From contig NZ_CP049859.1 of the NCBI RefSeq assembly GCF_011400295.1, positions 992,001 to 1,056,000 on the forward strand: 64,000 nt of DNA. The letters run 5' to 3'. The notes beneath the pieces are model-generated. The model saw only the letters and a program-made list of their open reading frames with translations, searched no databases and was not told the origin of the DNA. The stretch is from Erysipelothrix sp. HDW6A (GTDB lineage Bacteria; Bacillota_I; Bacilli_A; Erysipelotrichales; Erysipelotrichaceae). How positions within the stretch are numbered: position 1 is the first letter of the stretch; the number at the start of each line of letters is the position of its first letter. Shown here in pieces: positions 1-8,246 of the stretch. The translations under genes and the position numbers were made by a program.

Positions 1-68
1 TACTAACGAATACGGATTAGACTTGATATCTGTACTTCCGTTTGCGTTTTTTATTGTGGTTGTATCTG

Positions 69-593
69 ATGGTGAAAAACAGGAAGCAAGAGATTCTATA
101 CAAATTACTGCTAACACTCATAACAATATATATATATATAGCTAAAGTAATTGATTATACTATTCTTCCATTACCGCTAAACTCACAGTCGCTTCATGAG
201 TATCAAAGAATATTTTCGTTTGATTTGAGTACGAACATCAATCTAATCCCTTTTATTTTGGAGATTGGCGACCCTTTTGCGAGTTCAATTTTTCGTTTGC
301 ACTTCCTAAATATTTTATTGTTTGTACCTATGGGAATGATTGCTGGTTTTTATAACAACAAACTGAATCTAAAGCAAGTCTTGCTTAAGGTGTTTTACAT
401 ATCACTACTTATAGAGACTGTTCAGCTTTCCTTAGCAATGTTCTTAAACTTCAGTGTAAGAACTTTTGATATTTATGATTTGATTATGAACACACTTGGA
501 GGGCTTGTTGGAATATTGATCTTTAGAATCCTTGTTGTAAAAGGATTTAGATTTATCTTTAAAGGTAAATCAATTTATGACATTAAATCATGA
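69..593 (+). CDS. VanZ-like membrane protein
   Basis: Integral membrane protein of about 174 residues with four or five hydrophobic segments. VanZ-family hallmarks are visible: an NILLFVPMG segment in the middle, a following E-x-x-Q, and an R-x-FDI-x-DLI-x-NT-x-GG block near the C-terminus. VanZ proteins are linked to low-level teicoplanin resistance in some Gram-positives, but most family members have no proven role. The frame can also start at a TTG at 42; the ATG at 69 is preferred because it gives the normal short cytoplasmic N-terminus (MVKNRK). No strong ribosome-binding site is seen for either start. A TA-dinucleotide run at 127-139 lies inside the first membrane segment. Confidence 0.75.
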   Translation: MVKNRKQEILYKLLLTLITIYIYIAKVIDYTILPLPLNSQSLHEYQRIFSFDLSTNINLIPFILEIGDPFASSIFRLHFLNILLFVPMGMIAGFYNNKLNLKQVLLKVFYISLLIETVQLSLAMFLNFSVRTFDIYDLIMNTLGGLVGILIFRILVVKGFRFIFKGKSIYDIKS

Positions 594-756
594 GTTCTAT
601 TTTTATAGCTTTGCCTGTGTTAGAAAATCTAGTACATACTACTACTTAAGAATTATTAGACTTCAAAATAGTGACACACAATAGAAAACTCTACGGTATT
701 ATGGTACTATTATTAAAGAAAATGCGTAATCAAATTATTAGAAAAGAAGGCTTTAT

Positions 757-2133
757 ATGAAAAAACCAATTAAGTTTTATATCGCAACGTGTGTCGCTCG
801 ATTATCACGTATTGCACTCAGAACTTTAGGGCGAAATGCTTCTCATCTACCAGGTGTTTTAGCAGTTCGTATATTACCAAATTACTTATCTTATTTAGAG
901 ATGCCAAATCGTGTTGTTGTTGTTACAGGTACAAATGGTAAAACAACAACTGTAAACATGATCCTTTCTTTCTTGAAAGAACAAAACCAAGAAGTAGTTA
1001 CCAATCAATTAGGTAGTAATATTCTTGGTGGGATTATTAGTTCACTACTAACATCAACTTCTTTCTTTGGAAAAAATAGAAAAGATTTAGGTGTGTTTGA
1101 GGTTGATGAGAGAGCGTCTAATTTAATCTTGCCTTACCTTAAACCAGATATTGTTGTTGTTACTAATTTATTCCGTGATTCATACCGTCGAAATGCTCAT
1201 GTTGGGTTTATTGTAGATATTCTTGAAACAAGTATTCCAAAAGAGTCTACATTAATTCTTAATGCAGACGACTTGCTAGTTCAAAACCTTCGTACAGAAA
1301 ACAATCGAAAACTGTTCTCAGTAGCTCCACAAGAAGGGGAAGAACAAGTTCTCGATAGTATTATTCAAGATGTTGTGTATTGTCCACGATGTAATCATGA
1401 ATTAACCTTTGATTTTAAACGCTACCATCACATTGGTTTTGCCCATTGTGAGAATTGTGGATATAAGAATGCAGAGGCTGATTGTGTTGTTACTTCTACG
1501 GGAGATATCGTTAGAATTGAAGAAAACGGTGAATCCTATGATTATAGTGCTGTGGGTGCCAATATTACCGATACCTACAACATGGTTGCAGCGATTACTG
1601 CATTGCGTGAAATGGGCTATTCACAAGATACAATTCGTTCAGGATTTAATGAAATGCATATTGTAGGTTCGCGTTTCCATGAGAGAATGGTTGGCAATCA
1701 TCGCCTGCTTACAATTCTATCCAAGGACCAAAACCCAGTAGCTAACTCACGAGTCTTTGATTTTATTAGAAAACAAAAGTCATGGAATTCAGTTTCTGTA
1801 GTTATGATGACTGAAGTATCTGATTATTCGGGGATGCCAGATGTCGTTGAAAATGTTGCATGGTTGTATGATGCGAACTTTGAATATTTAAATCAGGACT
1901 TTATTAACCAAATAATCATTGTAGGTTATCGAAATGAGGACTTTAGAGCAAGACTGCTTCTCGCGGGCTTCCCTGATGATAAGATTGTATGTCTTACAAA
2001 AGTAGATGATCTATTATCACATGTGAATTATGATTCTGAAACGTATGTCTTACTCCATGGTACAAAGAATATTGATTCAACTGCTAAGATAAGCAACGAG
2101 CTGGCAAGTAAATTGATGGAGGAGAGTGTCTAA
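757..2133 (+). CDS. murT: MurT-like Mur ligase (lipid II D-Glu alpha-carboxyl activating subunit)
   Basis: Mur-ligase family protein of 458 residues. It has the ATP-binding loop TGTNGKTT at 57-64 and a four-cysteine zinc ribbon (C209, C212, C231, C234), which is typical of MurT rather than MurC-F. In the known MurT/GatD enzyme, MurT activates the alpha-carboxyl of D-Glu in lipid II and GatD supplies ammonia. The C-terminal domain here is unusual. The canonical blocks (KNPAG, ND-x-x-ADGRDVSW, YTA) appear only as KDQNP, a TEVSDYSG stretch and LLHGTKN. The stop codon overlaps the next start (TAATG), so it is translationally coupled to the GatD-like gene. The start at 757 has a GAAGG site upstream. 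The family is certain; whether the product is amidation or another amide is open. Confidence 0.9.
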   Translation: MKKPIKFYIATCVARLSRIALRTLGRNASHLPGVLAVRILPNYLSYLEMPNRVVVVTGTNGKTTTVNMILSFLKEQNQEVVTNQLGSNILGGIISSLLTSTSFFGKNRKDLGVFEVDERASNLILPYLKPDIVVVTNLFRDSYRRNAHVGFIVDILETSIPKESTLILNADDLLVQNLRTENNRKLFSVAPQEGEEQVLDSIIQDVVYCPRCNHELTFDFKRYHHIGFAHCENCGYKNAEADCVVTSTGDIVRIEENGESYDYSAVGANITDTYNMVAAITALREMGYSQDTIRSGFNEMHIVGSRFHERMVGNHRLLTILSKDQNPVANSRVFDFIRKQKSWNSVSVVMMTEVSDYSGMPDVVENVAWLYDANFEYLNQDFINQIIIVGYRNEDFRARLLLAGFPDDKIVCLTKVDDLLSHVNYDSETYVLLHGTKNIDSTAKISNELASKLMEESV

Positions 2134-2840
2134 TGAAAATAGAATTCATGTTTCCTGAGGTATGTGCTTTATATGGAGATTACGGCAATATCACTCTAGT
2201 TAAACAAATGTTTAAAGAAGCAACAATCTATGAAACTAAAATAATCGATACTCCTCGTTGGGTTAGTGAAAATGTAGATTATATCTACATGGGTGCAATG
2301 TCTGAAAAAATACAATTAGATGTTATCAAGATTCTATTAAGTCATAAAGAACGATTTATTGAACTTATTGAAGCTGGAACTCATATTATCTTTACTGGAA
2401 ATGCAATGGATGTTTTAGGTAAGACCATTACTGATGAACATGGTCAGGTCTTTGATGCCTTTGGTATCTTTGATTTTACAACCATTATTAATAAGAAAAC
2501 GAGATTTAATTGCCTCATGCTTGGAGAGTATGAAGGTGCCAGAATTACAGGATTTAAGACACAGTTCACTATGTCATATGGTGATAATAGTAATAACTAC
2601 TTTATGAAAGTAGAAAAAGGAATTGGATTAAATAGAGAATCAAATCTTGAAGGTTTTAAGAAGAATAATTTGATTGCGACAAATATTACAGGACCATTAT
2701 TAGTCTTGAATCCGGATTTCACATTGAATTATTTTAAAGAAATTGATGAAAATGTAACAGTTCCTTATTTTGATGTCATGAAGCATGCACAAGATAAAAG
2801 GGTAGTAGACATGTTACAAATGAAAACAGCAATTTATTAG
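2133..2840 (+). CDS. GatD-like glutamine amidotransferase homologue lacking catalytic Cys and His
   Basis: The protein has 235 residues, the usual GatD length. Its N-terminus carries the family motif YGDYGN (residues 14-19, normally YGDRGN). In a normal GatD the nucleophile lies in a CGGYQ-x-LG loop; here the loop reads FTGNAMDVLG (87-96) and has no cysteine. The histidine of the HGPLL-x-x-NP motif is Thr186 in TGPLLVLNP. The only cysteines are C11 and C127, both outside the active site. Glutamine hydrolysis therefore looks impossible, yet the fold motifs and the coupling to murT are kept. It may be a structural partner of MurT, or it may present a different nucleophile. A sequencing error is unlikely because two separate active-site residues are changed in frame. 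Confidence 0.85.
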   Translation: MKIEFMFPEVCALYGDYGNITLVKQMFKEATIYETKIIDTPRWVSENVDYIYMGAMSEKIQLDVIKILLSHKERFIELIEAGTHIIFTGNAMDVLGKTITDEHGQVFDAFGIFDFTTIINKKTRFNCLMLGEYEGARITGFKTQFTMSYGDNSNNYFMKVEKGIGLNRESNLEGFKKNNLIATNITGPLLVLNPDFTLNYFKEIDENVTVPYFDVMKHAQDKRVVDMLQMKTAIY

Positions 2841-2850
2841 AGGTGGACAA

Positions 2851-3855
2851 ATGACTAAATTTCAATATTATGTACAACGACTTAAGCGAATGAAGTTTAA
2901 GAAATATTACAGTGCAGCACAAGAAGCTCATCGTGCCAGTGGAAAAAACACAATCCTATTGATGATTGATATGATGATGTGTTCTTTTCAATATTCTATT
3001 GGATATACAGAATATAATGAATTTGAATTCTATTCTATTGGTAAAGAGAAGCGTCAAACATTTCTTAATATTTCCAACTCTATCTTGATATCAAAAACTT
3101 ACAATGATCAAGACTTACTTTATAAAGTTGAAGATAAAGGTGAGTTTACAAAGAATTTCAAAGATTTCATAGGTCGTGATGTCCTCTATTTGGATGCTTC
3201 AAGTTTTGAGGATTTCGAAGCGTTTATGAATAAACATCGCAAGGTTATGGCGAAAGTTGTGAACTCAGAAGCGGGTAGAGGTGTAGAAATGATCGACATG
3301 GATCAAGAAACACGTTCTCTATCAGAAATCTATCAAGCTTGTAAAGATAAGAATCAAAGCCTTGTTGAGTCCTATTTTATTCAACATGAAGATTTATCAG
3401 CTTTATCACCAACTTCTGTTAATACTATGCGAGTGATTACCTTCCTTGGTGATGATGGTGATGTTCATTTCTTAGCATTTGTCTTAAAGCTCGGTAATGG
3501 TGGTACCATGGATAACTTTGATCAAGGCGGTATGTATAGTGTGTTATCTGATGATGGAGTGGTCTTGTATCCGTTCATGGATAAGTTCCGTAACCGATTT
3601 ACAGTTCATCCACTCACAAAACAAGAACTCATTGGCTTCAAGATACCATTATTTGAAGAAGTTAAAGAGATGCTTCGTAAAGCGGCTCATGTTGTTCCTG
3701 AAGTGCGATACATTGGATGGGATGTGGCGATTGGTCAAAATGGACCAGCTATTATTGAAGCAAATCCTCATACAGGGGTATTCCAAGCTCCACCAAGTAT
3801 GACTGAAAATCAAGAAGGATTACTTCCAAAGTACAAAAAATATATTAAATTCTAA
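2851..3855 (+). CDS. ATP-grasp ligase (sugar-transfer-associated ATP-grasp family)
   Basis: Protein of 334 residues of the ATP-grasp fold related to alpha-L-glutamate ligases. Supporting motifs are the basic RGV loop around residue 148, the STNTMRV-like segment (TSVNTMRVITFLG), the YIGWDVAI block, and the metal-binding IEANPHTG near residue 310. ATP-grasp enzymes join a carboxylate, through an acyl-phosphate, to an amine such as an amino acid. It starts 10 bases after the GatD-like gene with a GGTGG site and ends at a shared terminator, so it is the third gene of the murT operon. That context suggests a second peptide bond added to peptidoglycan precursors. The substrate is not known from sequence. 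Confidence 0.8.
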   Translation: MTKFQYYVQRLKRMKFKKYYSAAQEAHRASGKNTILLMIDMMMCSFQYSIGYTEYNEFEFYSIGKEKRQTFLNISNSILISKTYNDQDLLYKVEDKGEFTKNFKDFIGRDVLYLDASSFEDFEAFMNKHRKVMAKVVNSEAGRGVEMIDMDQETRSLSEIYQACKDKNQSLVESYFIQHEDLSALSPTSVNTMRVITFLGDDGDVHFLAFVLKLGNGGTMDNFDQGGMYSVLSDDGVVLYPFMDKFRNRFTVHPLTKQELIGFKIPLFEEVKEMLRKAAHVVPEVRYIGWDVAIGQNGPAIIEANPHTGVFQAPPSMTENQEGLLPKYKKYIKF

Positions 3856-3860
3856 AAAAG

Positions 3861-3892
3861 AAGCCTAAGTTCATAATTGAAACTTAGGCTTT
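3861..3892. terminator. bidirectional terminator between ATP-grasp gene and sortase-like gene
   Basis: Perfect 11-bp stem AAGCCTAAGTT / AACTTAGGCTT (3861-3871 and 3881-3891) with A-rich and T-rich flanks, placed between two convergent genes. Confidence 0.85.
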
Positions 3893-3901
3893 AACTTTAG
3901 T

Positions 3902-4726
3902 TCATTCAATTGTCTTCAAAGCGAGGATTAGATCTGTAACATCTCTTTTGTAACAGGTTTTGATCATTGTATCAAAGTCATCTCCAACGGCATTCCATAA
4001 CGGTGTGTTCGTTGTATAATAATCATTAACACTTGCTATTGTTTTTGATTTTACAAGATACTTCTTCGTGCTTCCATCTGCTAATTGGTACGTAATAATA
4101 TCACCGACCTGAGCATCGTATACTATTTTACCAGCACCATAATCATGACCAAAGTAAATATCCATTCGATGTCCTGCATAAACAACATTTCTCCATAATC
4201 CAAGAGAGTTTGGATTATGGTCAATATATGACTGGGCAAGCTGTGTTTTTAACTCTAACTGCTTGAAGTGATATTCTCTTCCGTGGAGAATTAATGCTTG
4301 TTGTGGTTTTGGAACTTCAGCTTTTGGTGTTTCTACCGGTTCGTTATTTACAACAGGTTTTTGTTCAGGAGCAGTTTGTGGTTTTGGTTTAACACTTGGC
4401 TCTTGCTTCACAAACTCTTTTGGAGCTTCTTCTTGTACTGGTTTCTCTTCTTGAACAGGTTTTATCACTTCTTTTGGCTTCTCTTCGCTAGGAGCATTCT
4501 TTTCAGTTGTAGAGTCGTTTAATTGATTTTCTTTAACGGCTTTGTCCTCCTCGATTCGATCCTGTTCTATAGCGATACGATCATCTTCAAAAAAGTGATT
4601 AACAGTGTTTTTATACTCAGTTGTGTGAGTGAAATCTTGAGAGATTTCATTCGAATTAATGAAATTGCGTACATCAAAACCAATCATTGCGCTAAATGCG
4701 ATGATTAGCACAATTAACTTCTTCAT
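3902..4726 (-). CDS. secreted protein with C-terminal sortase-like domain
   Basis: 274 residues. It has an N-terminal signal or anchor segment (4-18). An acidic region and a long Pro/Glu/Lys linker (about 75-145) follow. The C-terminal domain resembles sortases: VVYAGHRMD contains the candidate catalytic His, MIKTCYKR the candidate Cys in a T-C context, and an Arg two residues after the Cys. Sortases are membrane-exposed transpeptidases that attach LPXTG-type proteins to the wall. No pilin or LPXTG gene is adjacent, so the substrate is unknown. The Arg is closer to the Cys than in class A enzymes, so activity is not assured. The start is fixed by a GGGGGG site seven bases upstream. It converges on the murT operon and is divergent from the phosphate transporter. 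Confidence 0.6.
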   Translation of the reverse strand: MKKLIVLIIAFSAMIGFDVRNFINSNEISQDFTHTTEYKNTVNHFFEDDRIAIEQDRIEEDKAVKENQLNDSTTEKNAPSEEKPKEVIKPVQEEKPVQEEAPKEFVKQEPSVKPKPQTAPEQKPVVNNEPVETPKAEVPKPQQALILHGREYHFKQLELKTQLAQSYIDHNPNSLGLWRNVVYAGHRMDIYFGHDYGAGKIVYDAQVGDIITYQLADGSTKKYLVKSKTIASVNDYYTTNTPLWNAVGDDFDTMIKTCYKRDVTDLILALKTIE

Positions 4727-4738
4727 ATGGCCCCCCTG

Positions 4739-4768
4739 ATGAAGTAAGCCATCCCTAACTTACTTCAT
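4739..4768 (-). promoter_or_regulatory. hairpin in the 5' leader of the sortase-like gene
   Basis: Perfect 10-bp inverted repeat ATGAAGTAAG / CTTACTTCAT with a 10-nt loop, ending just before the G-rich ribosome-binding site on the minus strand. It could be an mRNA hairpin that limits ribosome access, or an operator. Confidence 0.5.
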
Positions 4769-4925
4769 ATTATAAGTAAGGTTATTGTATCGATATTAAA
4801 GACAATATTCAATTTATATAATCTAAACGGTTAGAATATTATTAAAAAAAGAAGATTCTTAACAAATGTGGAAAAGGTGACGATTAATTTGGTAAAGATA
4901 GTAGGATTTAAATCAAGAAAGCGAA

Positions 4926-5026
4926 TATTTCACATTGTTTCAATTGTGTAATTTCTGTGTTAATTTTATTTCACATTACTAATAATATTTAGTGTTAGAA
5001 TGTAACTAGTATTTTACTGTAATGGA
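4926..5026 (+). promoter_or_regulatory. promoter region of the phosphate symporter with TTTCA repeats
   Basis: This lies within the 308-base gap between divergent genes. TATTTCACATT occurs exactly twice (4926-4936 and 4967-4977). TTTC steps recur at 4928 and 4938, with another TTTC inside ATTTCTGTG. Direct repeats of this general form upstream of a phosphate transporter suggest a response-regulator (PhoP-like) site, but no consensus can be proven. The rest of the gap (4769-4925) is AT-rich with nothing recognised. Confidence 0.3.
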
Positions 5027-5034
5027 GGAAAAAT

Positions 5035-6723
5035 ATGGTGAATATTGCTACGGCTCAAGTAACCTTAGGAGATATCCGATTCAATGTTATTCTCGGTGGA
5101 TTCGGTATGTTCTTATTAGGTATTAAGTTCTTGGGTGACGGATTCAAGGATGCAGCTGGTCCGAAAATTAGGGATTATATCGAAAAATATACTGGAAACA
5201 TCTTCTCAGCTATTATTGTGGGGACAATTATCACTGCGTTAATGCAATCTAGTACTGCAGCTACTGTTATTTCTATTAGTTTAGTTCGTGCTGGTCTTAT
5301 GAAGCTTGAACAAGCTATTGGTATTTCTGTAGGTGCTAACTTAGGTACTACAGTTACTGCTTTAATGACAGGACTTGATATTGAAGAGCTAGGTTTCTAT
5401 TTTGCTTTCGCTGGAGCAATGTTGCTCATGTTCGCAAAACGAAGTATCTGGCAAGATATTGGTAAGATAGTCTTTGGTTTTGGTATTGTCTTTGTGGGTC
5501 TACAGCTCATGAGTGATCAATTAATTCTCTTATCTGATTTACCTGAATTTGAACAATTCATGGTGTATATGTCACAAAACCCTTGGTTAGCACTCTTGGC
5601 TGGTACACTTGCCACGGCAGTCATCAACTCGTCAATGGCCGTTATTGTTCTGGTACAAACGATTTATGGTGCAGGTGGTATGTCAATGATTGCTGCTTCT
5701 GCATTCGTCTTTGGATCAAACGTAGGTACAACACTTACAGCGGTTCTTGCTTCTGTGGGTGGATCTGTATCAACACGTCGTGCTGGTTGGTTCCATGCTT
5801 TATATAACGTCTTAGGTGCTGTAGTTATGATGCCATTCATAACTCAATACTCAAACTTTATTATTTGGTTGAATGATATATTCCAAGGAACGCCAGAGAT
5901 GGCAGTTGGTATTAACCACTTTGTATTTAACTTTGTATGGGTTGTAGGAATTATTCCATTCATTCCATTATGTATTCGTATTCTTAAAATTATCATTCCT
6001 GGTGAAGATCGTATTAAAGAGCGTGAGAAAATTGAACCTCTTGATTACAATCTTATTGAAAGCTATCCAGAAGGGGCATTGGCGCTTGCTAAACGTGCAA
6101 TCGACAATATGTCAGACTTAGTTCTTGAATCATTACAAACCTCAAGAAACTACCTGCAATCACGTGATGAAGAAGATTATGATGTGATAATGCAATTGGA
6201 AGAAATGATAAATGACATTGATTTCCAAACTACTAAGTATTTACTTGCGATTGCTAATTCCAACAACAATTCCATGAGTCTTGCAGAAGATTTCTCAATT
6301 GGACTTGAAACAGTAAAGAACTTGGAACGTATTGCTGACCTTACTACAAATACAGCTGAGTACTTCCAAACTATCTTCGATAATAGAGAATCATTCTCTC
6401 AAGAAGCTCTTGATGATTTGGATACAATGTATGCACTTGTTATTGATATGTTAGAACGTTCAATTTATATGTTTGTTAAAGAAGATGTATCAGGATATGA
6501 GAAATTAGCTCAAGACGAAGAATATCTAGATCTAATTGATCATAAATACCGTGAGAAACACTTCCGTAGAATGGCAGACGGTATCTGTGATACTAAGTAT
6601 GCAAGTTCACTCTATGTTGACTTATTAAGTATTTTAGAACGTATAGGAGATCATGCTGCAAACATCGCTGATTATGCACACGGGGGTTTGCTACGCGTTG
6701 GTACCCAAGTAAAAGAAAGTTAA
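5035..6723 (+). CDS. Na/Pi cotransporter family protein with PhoU-like domain
   Basis: 562 residues. The N-terminal 320 residues form the Na/Pi cotransporter (NptA/PNaS) membrane domain with two inverted repeats. Each repeat has a serine-rich signature: MQSSTAATVISI (about 64-75) and INSSMAVIVLVQ (about 198-209). A helical PhoU-like domain fills 345-550. The protein is expected to import inorganic phosphate with sodium and may be regulated through the PhoU domain. The start follows a GGAGG site. It is transcribed alone, with its own terminator. There is no pst operon in the window, so this may be a main phosphate route here. Confidence 0.9.
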   Translation: MVNIATAQVTLGDIRFNVILGGFGMFLLGIKFLGDGFKDAAGPKIRDYIEKYTGNIFSAIIVGTIITALMQSSTAATVISISLVRAGLMKLEQAIGISVGANLGTTVTALMTGLDIEELGFYFAFAGAMLLMFAKRSIWQDIGKIVFGFGIVFVGLQLMSDQLILLSDLPEFEQFMVYMSQNPWLALLAGTLATAVINSSMAVIVLVQTIYGAGGMSMIAASAFVFGSNVGTTLTAVLASVGGSVSTRRAGWFHALYNVLGAVVMMPFITQYSNFIIWLNDIFQGTPEMAVGINHFVFNFVWVVGIIPFIPLCIRILKIIIPGEDRIKEREKIEPLDYNLIESYPEGALALAKRAIDNMSDLVLESLQTSRNYLQSRDEEDYDVIMQLEEMINDIDFQTTKYLLAIANSNNNSMSLAEDFSIGLETVKNLERIADLTTNTAEYFQTIFDNRESFSQEALDDLDTMYALVIDMLERSIYMFVKEDVSGYEKLAQDEEYLDLIDHKYREKHFRRMADGICDTKYASSLYVDLLSILERIGDHAANIADYAHGGLLRVGTQVKES

Positions 6724-6729
6724 AACATC

Positions 6730-6768
6730 GAGTCTCTCGCTTCTGATAAAGAAGGAGTGACTCTTTTT
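6730..6768 (+). terminator. terminator after the Na/Pi symporter gene
   Basis: Imperfect hairpin with outer arms GAGTC / GACTC (6730-6734, 6759-6763) and inner arms CTTCT / AGAAG, followed by a T run. Confidence 0.8.
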
Positions 6769-6821
6769 TATTCGTGACTTTTTACCGTAAATTAGCTAAT
6801 ATAGATACTAGGAGGTTTATT

Positions 6822-7295
6822 ATGAAAATATATTTTGCAAGTCCGCTTTTCTCAAATATGGAACGAATTTATAATGCTGATGTCGTATCACGCATTCGTA
6901 ATCAATACCCAGATATCGAGGTGTACTTACCTCAGGAACAGGGAGATATTAATGACAAATCATCTTATGCAGATTCAGTAATGATTGCAAAGCTTGATAC
7001 GCAGGAATTATTATCTTCAGACTTACTGATTGCAGTACTTGATGGTATTACTGTTGATGCTGGTGTAGCTTCTGAGATTGGAGTCGCTTATCAAGCAGGT
7101 ATTCCTGTGCTAGGTTTATATACTGACTCACGTCAAGAAGGTTATGATAATAAAGAGAAAATTGAAGCACTAAGTGAATTAGCTGAGTCTCAATTTTCAT
7201 ATGTGAACCTTTATACTGTTGGGTTGATTAAACTAAATGGTTACCTCACGAATTCTGAAGAAGACTTGATTAATCGCATTGTTGATTATAAATAG
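6822..7295 (+). CDS. nucleoside 2-deoxyribosyltransferase family protein
   Basis: 157 residues from the ATG that follows AGGAGG at 6810-6815; the open frame extends upstream but lacks a site there. Family motifs are MKIYFASPLF at the N-terminus, LLIAVLDG in the middle and the following D-x-G-x-x-x-E-I-G-x-A-x-x-x-x-x-P block (DAGVASEIGVAYQAGIP), which includes the nucleophilic Glu. These enzymes swap bases on 2'-deoxyribonucleosides and act in nucleoside salvage. The next gene starts 8 bases downstream, so the two are probably co-transcribed. Confidence 0.85.
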   Translation: MKIYFASPLFSNMERIYNADVVSRIRNQYPDIEVYLPQEQGDINDKSSYADSVMIAKLDTQELLSSDLLIAVLDGITVDAGVASEIGVAYQAGIPVLGLYTDSRQEGYDNKEKIEALSELAESQFSYVNLYTVGLIKLNGYLTNSEEDLINRIVDYK

Positions 7296-7303
7296 GGTGT
7301 ACT

Positions 7304-7705
7304 ATGAAAGAACATGTTCTTAAGTTAATGCCTGGAGATGATTTCATTCTTCAACTTGATCATTACTGTAAAAAGTATGAAATTGAAGCTGCTTATATCG
7401 GCACTGTTGTTGGTAGTTTGCAGAAAGTAAGTTTTAGAAAAGGATACAATCAAGTTCTCTCTGTTATGGATGGGCCTTTTGAAGTAGTATCATGTGTTGG
7501 AACGCTTTCTCGAAATGGAATGCATATTCATCTTTCAGTGAGTGATAATGAGTTTAAAGTCCACGGTGGTCATGTCTTAAAAGGATGTACTGTTCAATCG
7601 ACATTAGAAGTCGTAATCATTGAATTAGAGAATCATCAGCTGTCTCGTACTAAAGGAGAATTTACTGATTTTAAGGAACTTATTATTTCAGAAATCGGCA
7701 ACTAA
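7304..7705 (+). CDS. PPC (DUF296) domain protein
   Basis: 133 residues, all one PPC/DUF296 domain. It shows an early LMPGDD, the IGTVVGSLQKV core, and a MHIHLSVSDNEFKVHGGHVLKGC block with His residues that bind metal in solved bacterial family members. In bacteria these proteins are small trimers of unknown role; in plants the domain is fused to AT-hooks. It follows the deoxyribosyltransferase closely. No DNA-binding extension is present. Function is unassigned. Confidence 0.8.
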   Translation: MKEHVLKLMPGDDFILQLDHYCKKYEIEAAYIGTVVGSLQKVSFRKGYNQVLSVMDGPFEVVSCVGTLSRNGMHIHLSVSDNEFKVHGGHVLKGCTVQSTLEVVIIELENHQLSRTKGEFTDFKELIISEIGN

Positions 7706-7736
7706 AAAGCTGTCAAAATTATCTTGATTCCAAAGT

Positions 7737-7760
7737 ACAGGTATAATACAATATACCTGT
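7737..7760 (+). promoter_or_regulatory. palindrome over the tRNA-Thr promoter -10
   Basis: Perfect inverted repeat ACAGGTAT-N8-ATACCTGT. The -10 hexamer TATAAT (7742-7747) lies inside it, and the tRNA starts six bases after the right arm. No good -35 at normal spacing is evident. It could be an operator. Confidence 0.5.
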
Positions 7761-7765
7761 GTCTT

Positions 7766-7841
7766 GCCGGTTTAACTCAGTTGGTAGAGTAACTCATTCG
7801 TAATGAGTAAGCCGTAGGTTCGACTCCTATAACCGGCACCA
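7766..7841 (+). tRNA. tRNA-Thr (CGT anticodon)
   Basis: Complete cloverleaf with acceptor arms GCCGGTT / AACCGGC and encoded CCA (7839-7841). The anticodon loop is TTCGTAA with anticodon CGT at 7799-7801. The T-loop is GTTCGACTC. Confidence 0.95.
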
Positions 7842-7854
7842 TATGTAAAATCAG

Positions 7855-7878
7855 ACCTCACCATGTGTGAGGTTTTTT
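7855..7878 (+). terminator. terminator after tRNA-Thr
   Basis: ACCTCAC / GTGAGGT stem (7855-7861, 7867-7873) with a CATGT loop and six T. Confidence 0.9.
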
Positions 7879-7995
7879 ATTATGTAATGGAGTGTAATAA
7901 TTAGAACCTTGAAGATTAATTTGCTTAGACAACTAAAATAGCAGTAAGACTTTGTGAATGTTTTCTTTACTATTGTATATACATATGGTAATATT

Positions 7996-8023
7996 TGTGA
8001 TGTGACATATTTATCACATGTGA
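7996..8023 (+). promoter_or_regulatory. candidate operator upstream of the XRE regulator
   Basis: TGTGA occurs at 7996, 8001 and 8019, and TCACA at 8014-8018. TGTGAT / ATCACA (7996-8001, 8013-8018) makes a 6-bp inverted repeat 11 bases apart. The placement just before the ribosome-binding site suits autorepression by the regulator. Confidence 0.4.
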
Positions 8024-8034
8024 GAGGTGTGTTT

Positions 8035-8229
8035 ATGAATAATAATATTAAAAAGTTAAGAGAGGAGTTGAACCTGAGCCAAAAAACATTAGCTGACACA
8101 GTGGGTGTGTGTAGAGAAACAATCTGTAAATTAGAAGCAGGTAAGTACAATCCATCCTTACGCTTAGCACATAACATTTCAAGAGCTTTGGGAGTTTGTA
8201 TCGAAACAGTGTTTGAATTCGAAGATTAA
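8035..8229 (+). CDS. small XRE-family transcriptional regulator
   Basis: 64 residues, a single Cro/C1-type helix-turn-helix. It runs IKKLREELNLSQKTLADTVG, then a recognition helix around CRETICKLEAGKYNPS, then the closing helices. It resembles the short YgzD/YozG-type regulators that often precede a membrane-protein gene. The start follows GAGAGG; upstream in-frame codons lack a site and overlap the promoter. The MFS transporter begins 17 bases downstream, so it probably controls that gene and itself. Confidence 0.9.
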   Translation: MNNNIKKLREELNLSQKTLADTVGVCRETICKLEAGKYNPSLRLAHNISRALGVCIETVFEFED

Positions 8230-8246
8230 ATTTTAGGAGACGTCAT

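Noticed and set aside
2-145. Open frame from the window edge overlapping the VanZ-like gene
   Set aside because: It covers most of the VanZ N-terminus in another frame, has no recognisable motif and ends in the TA repeat. It may be the tail of an upstream gene but cannot be supported.
4298-4708. Two plus-strand frames opposite the sortase-like gene
   Set aside because: They arise from the Pro/Glu/Lys linker and signal region read in reverse and have no ribosome sites.
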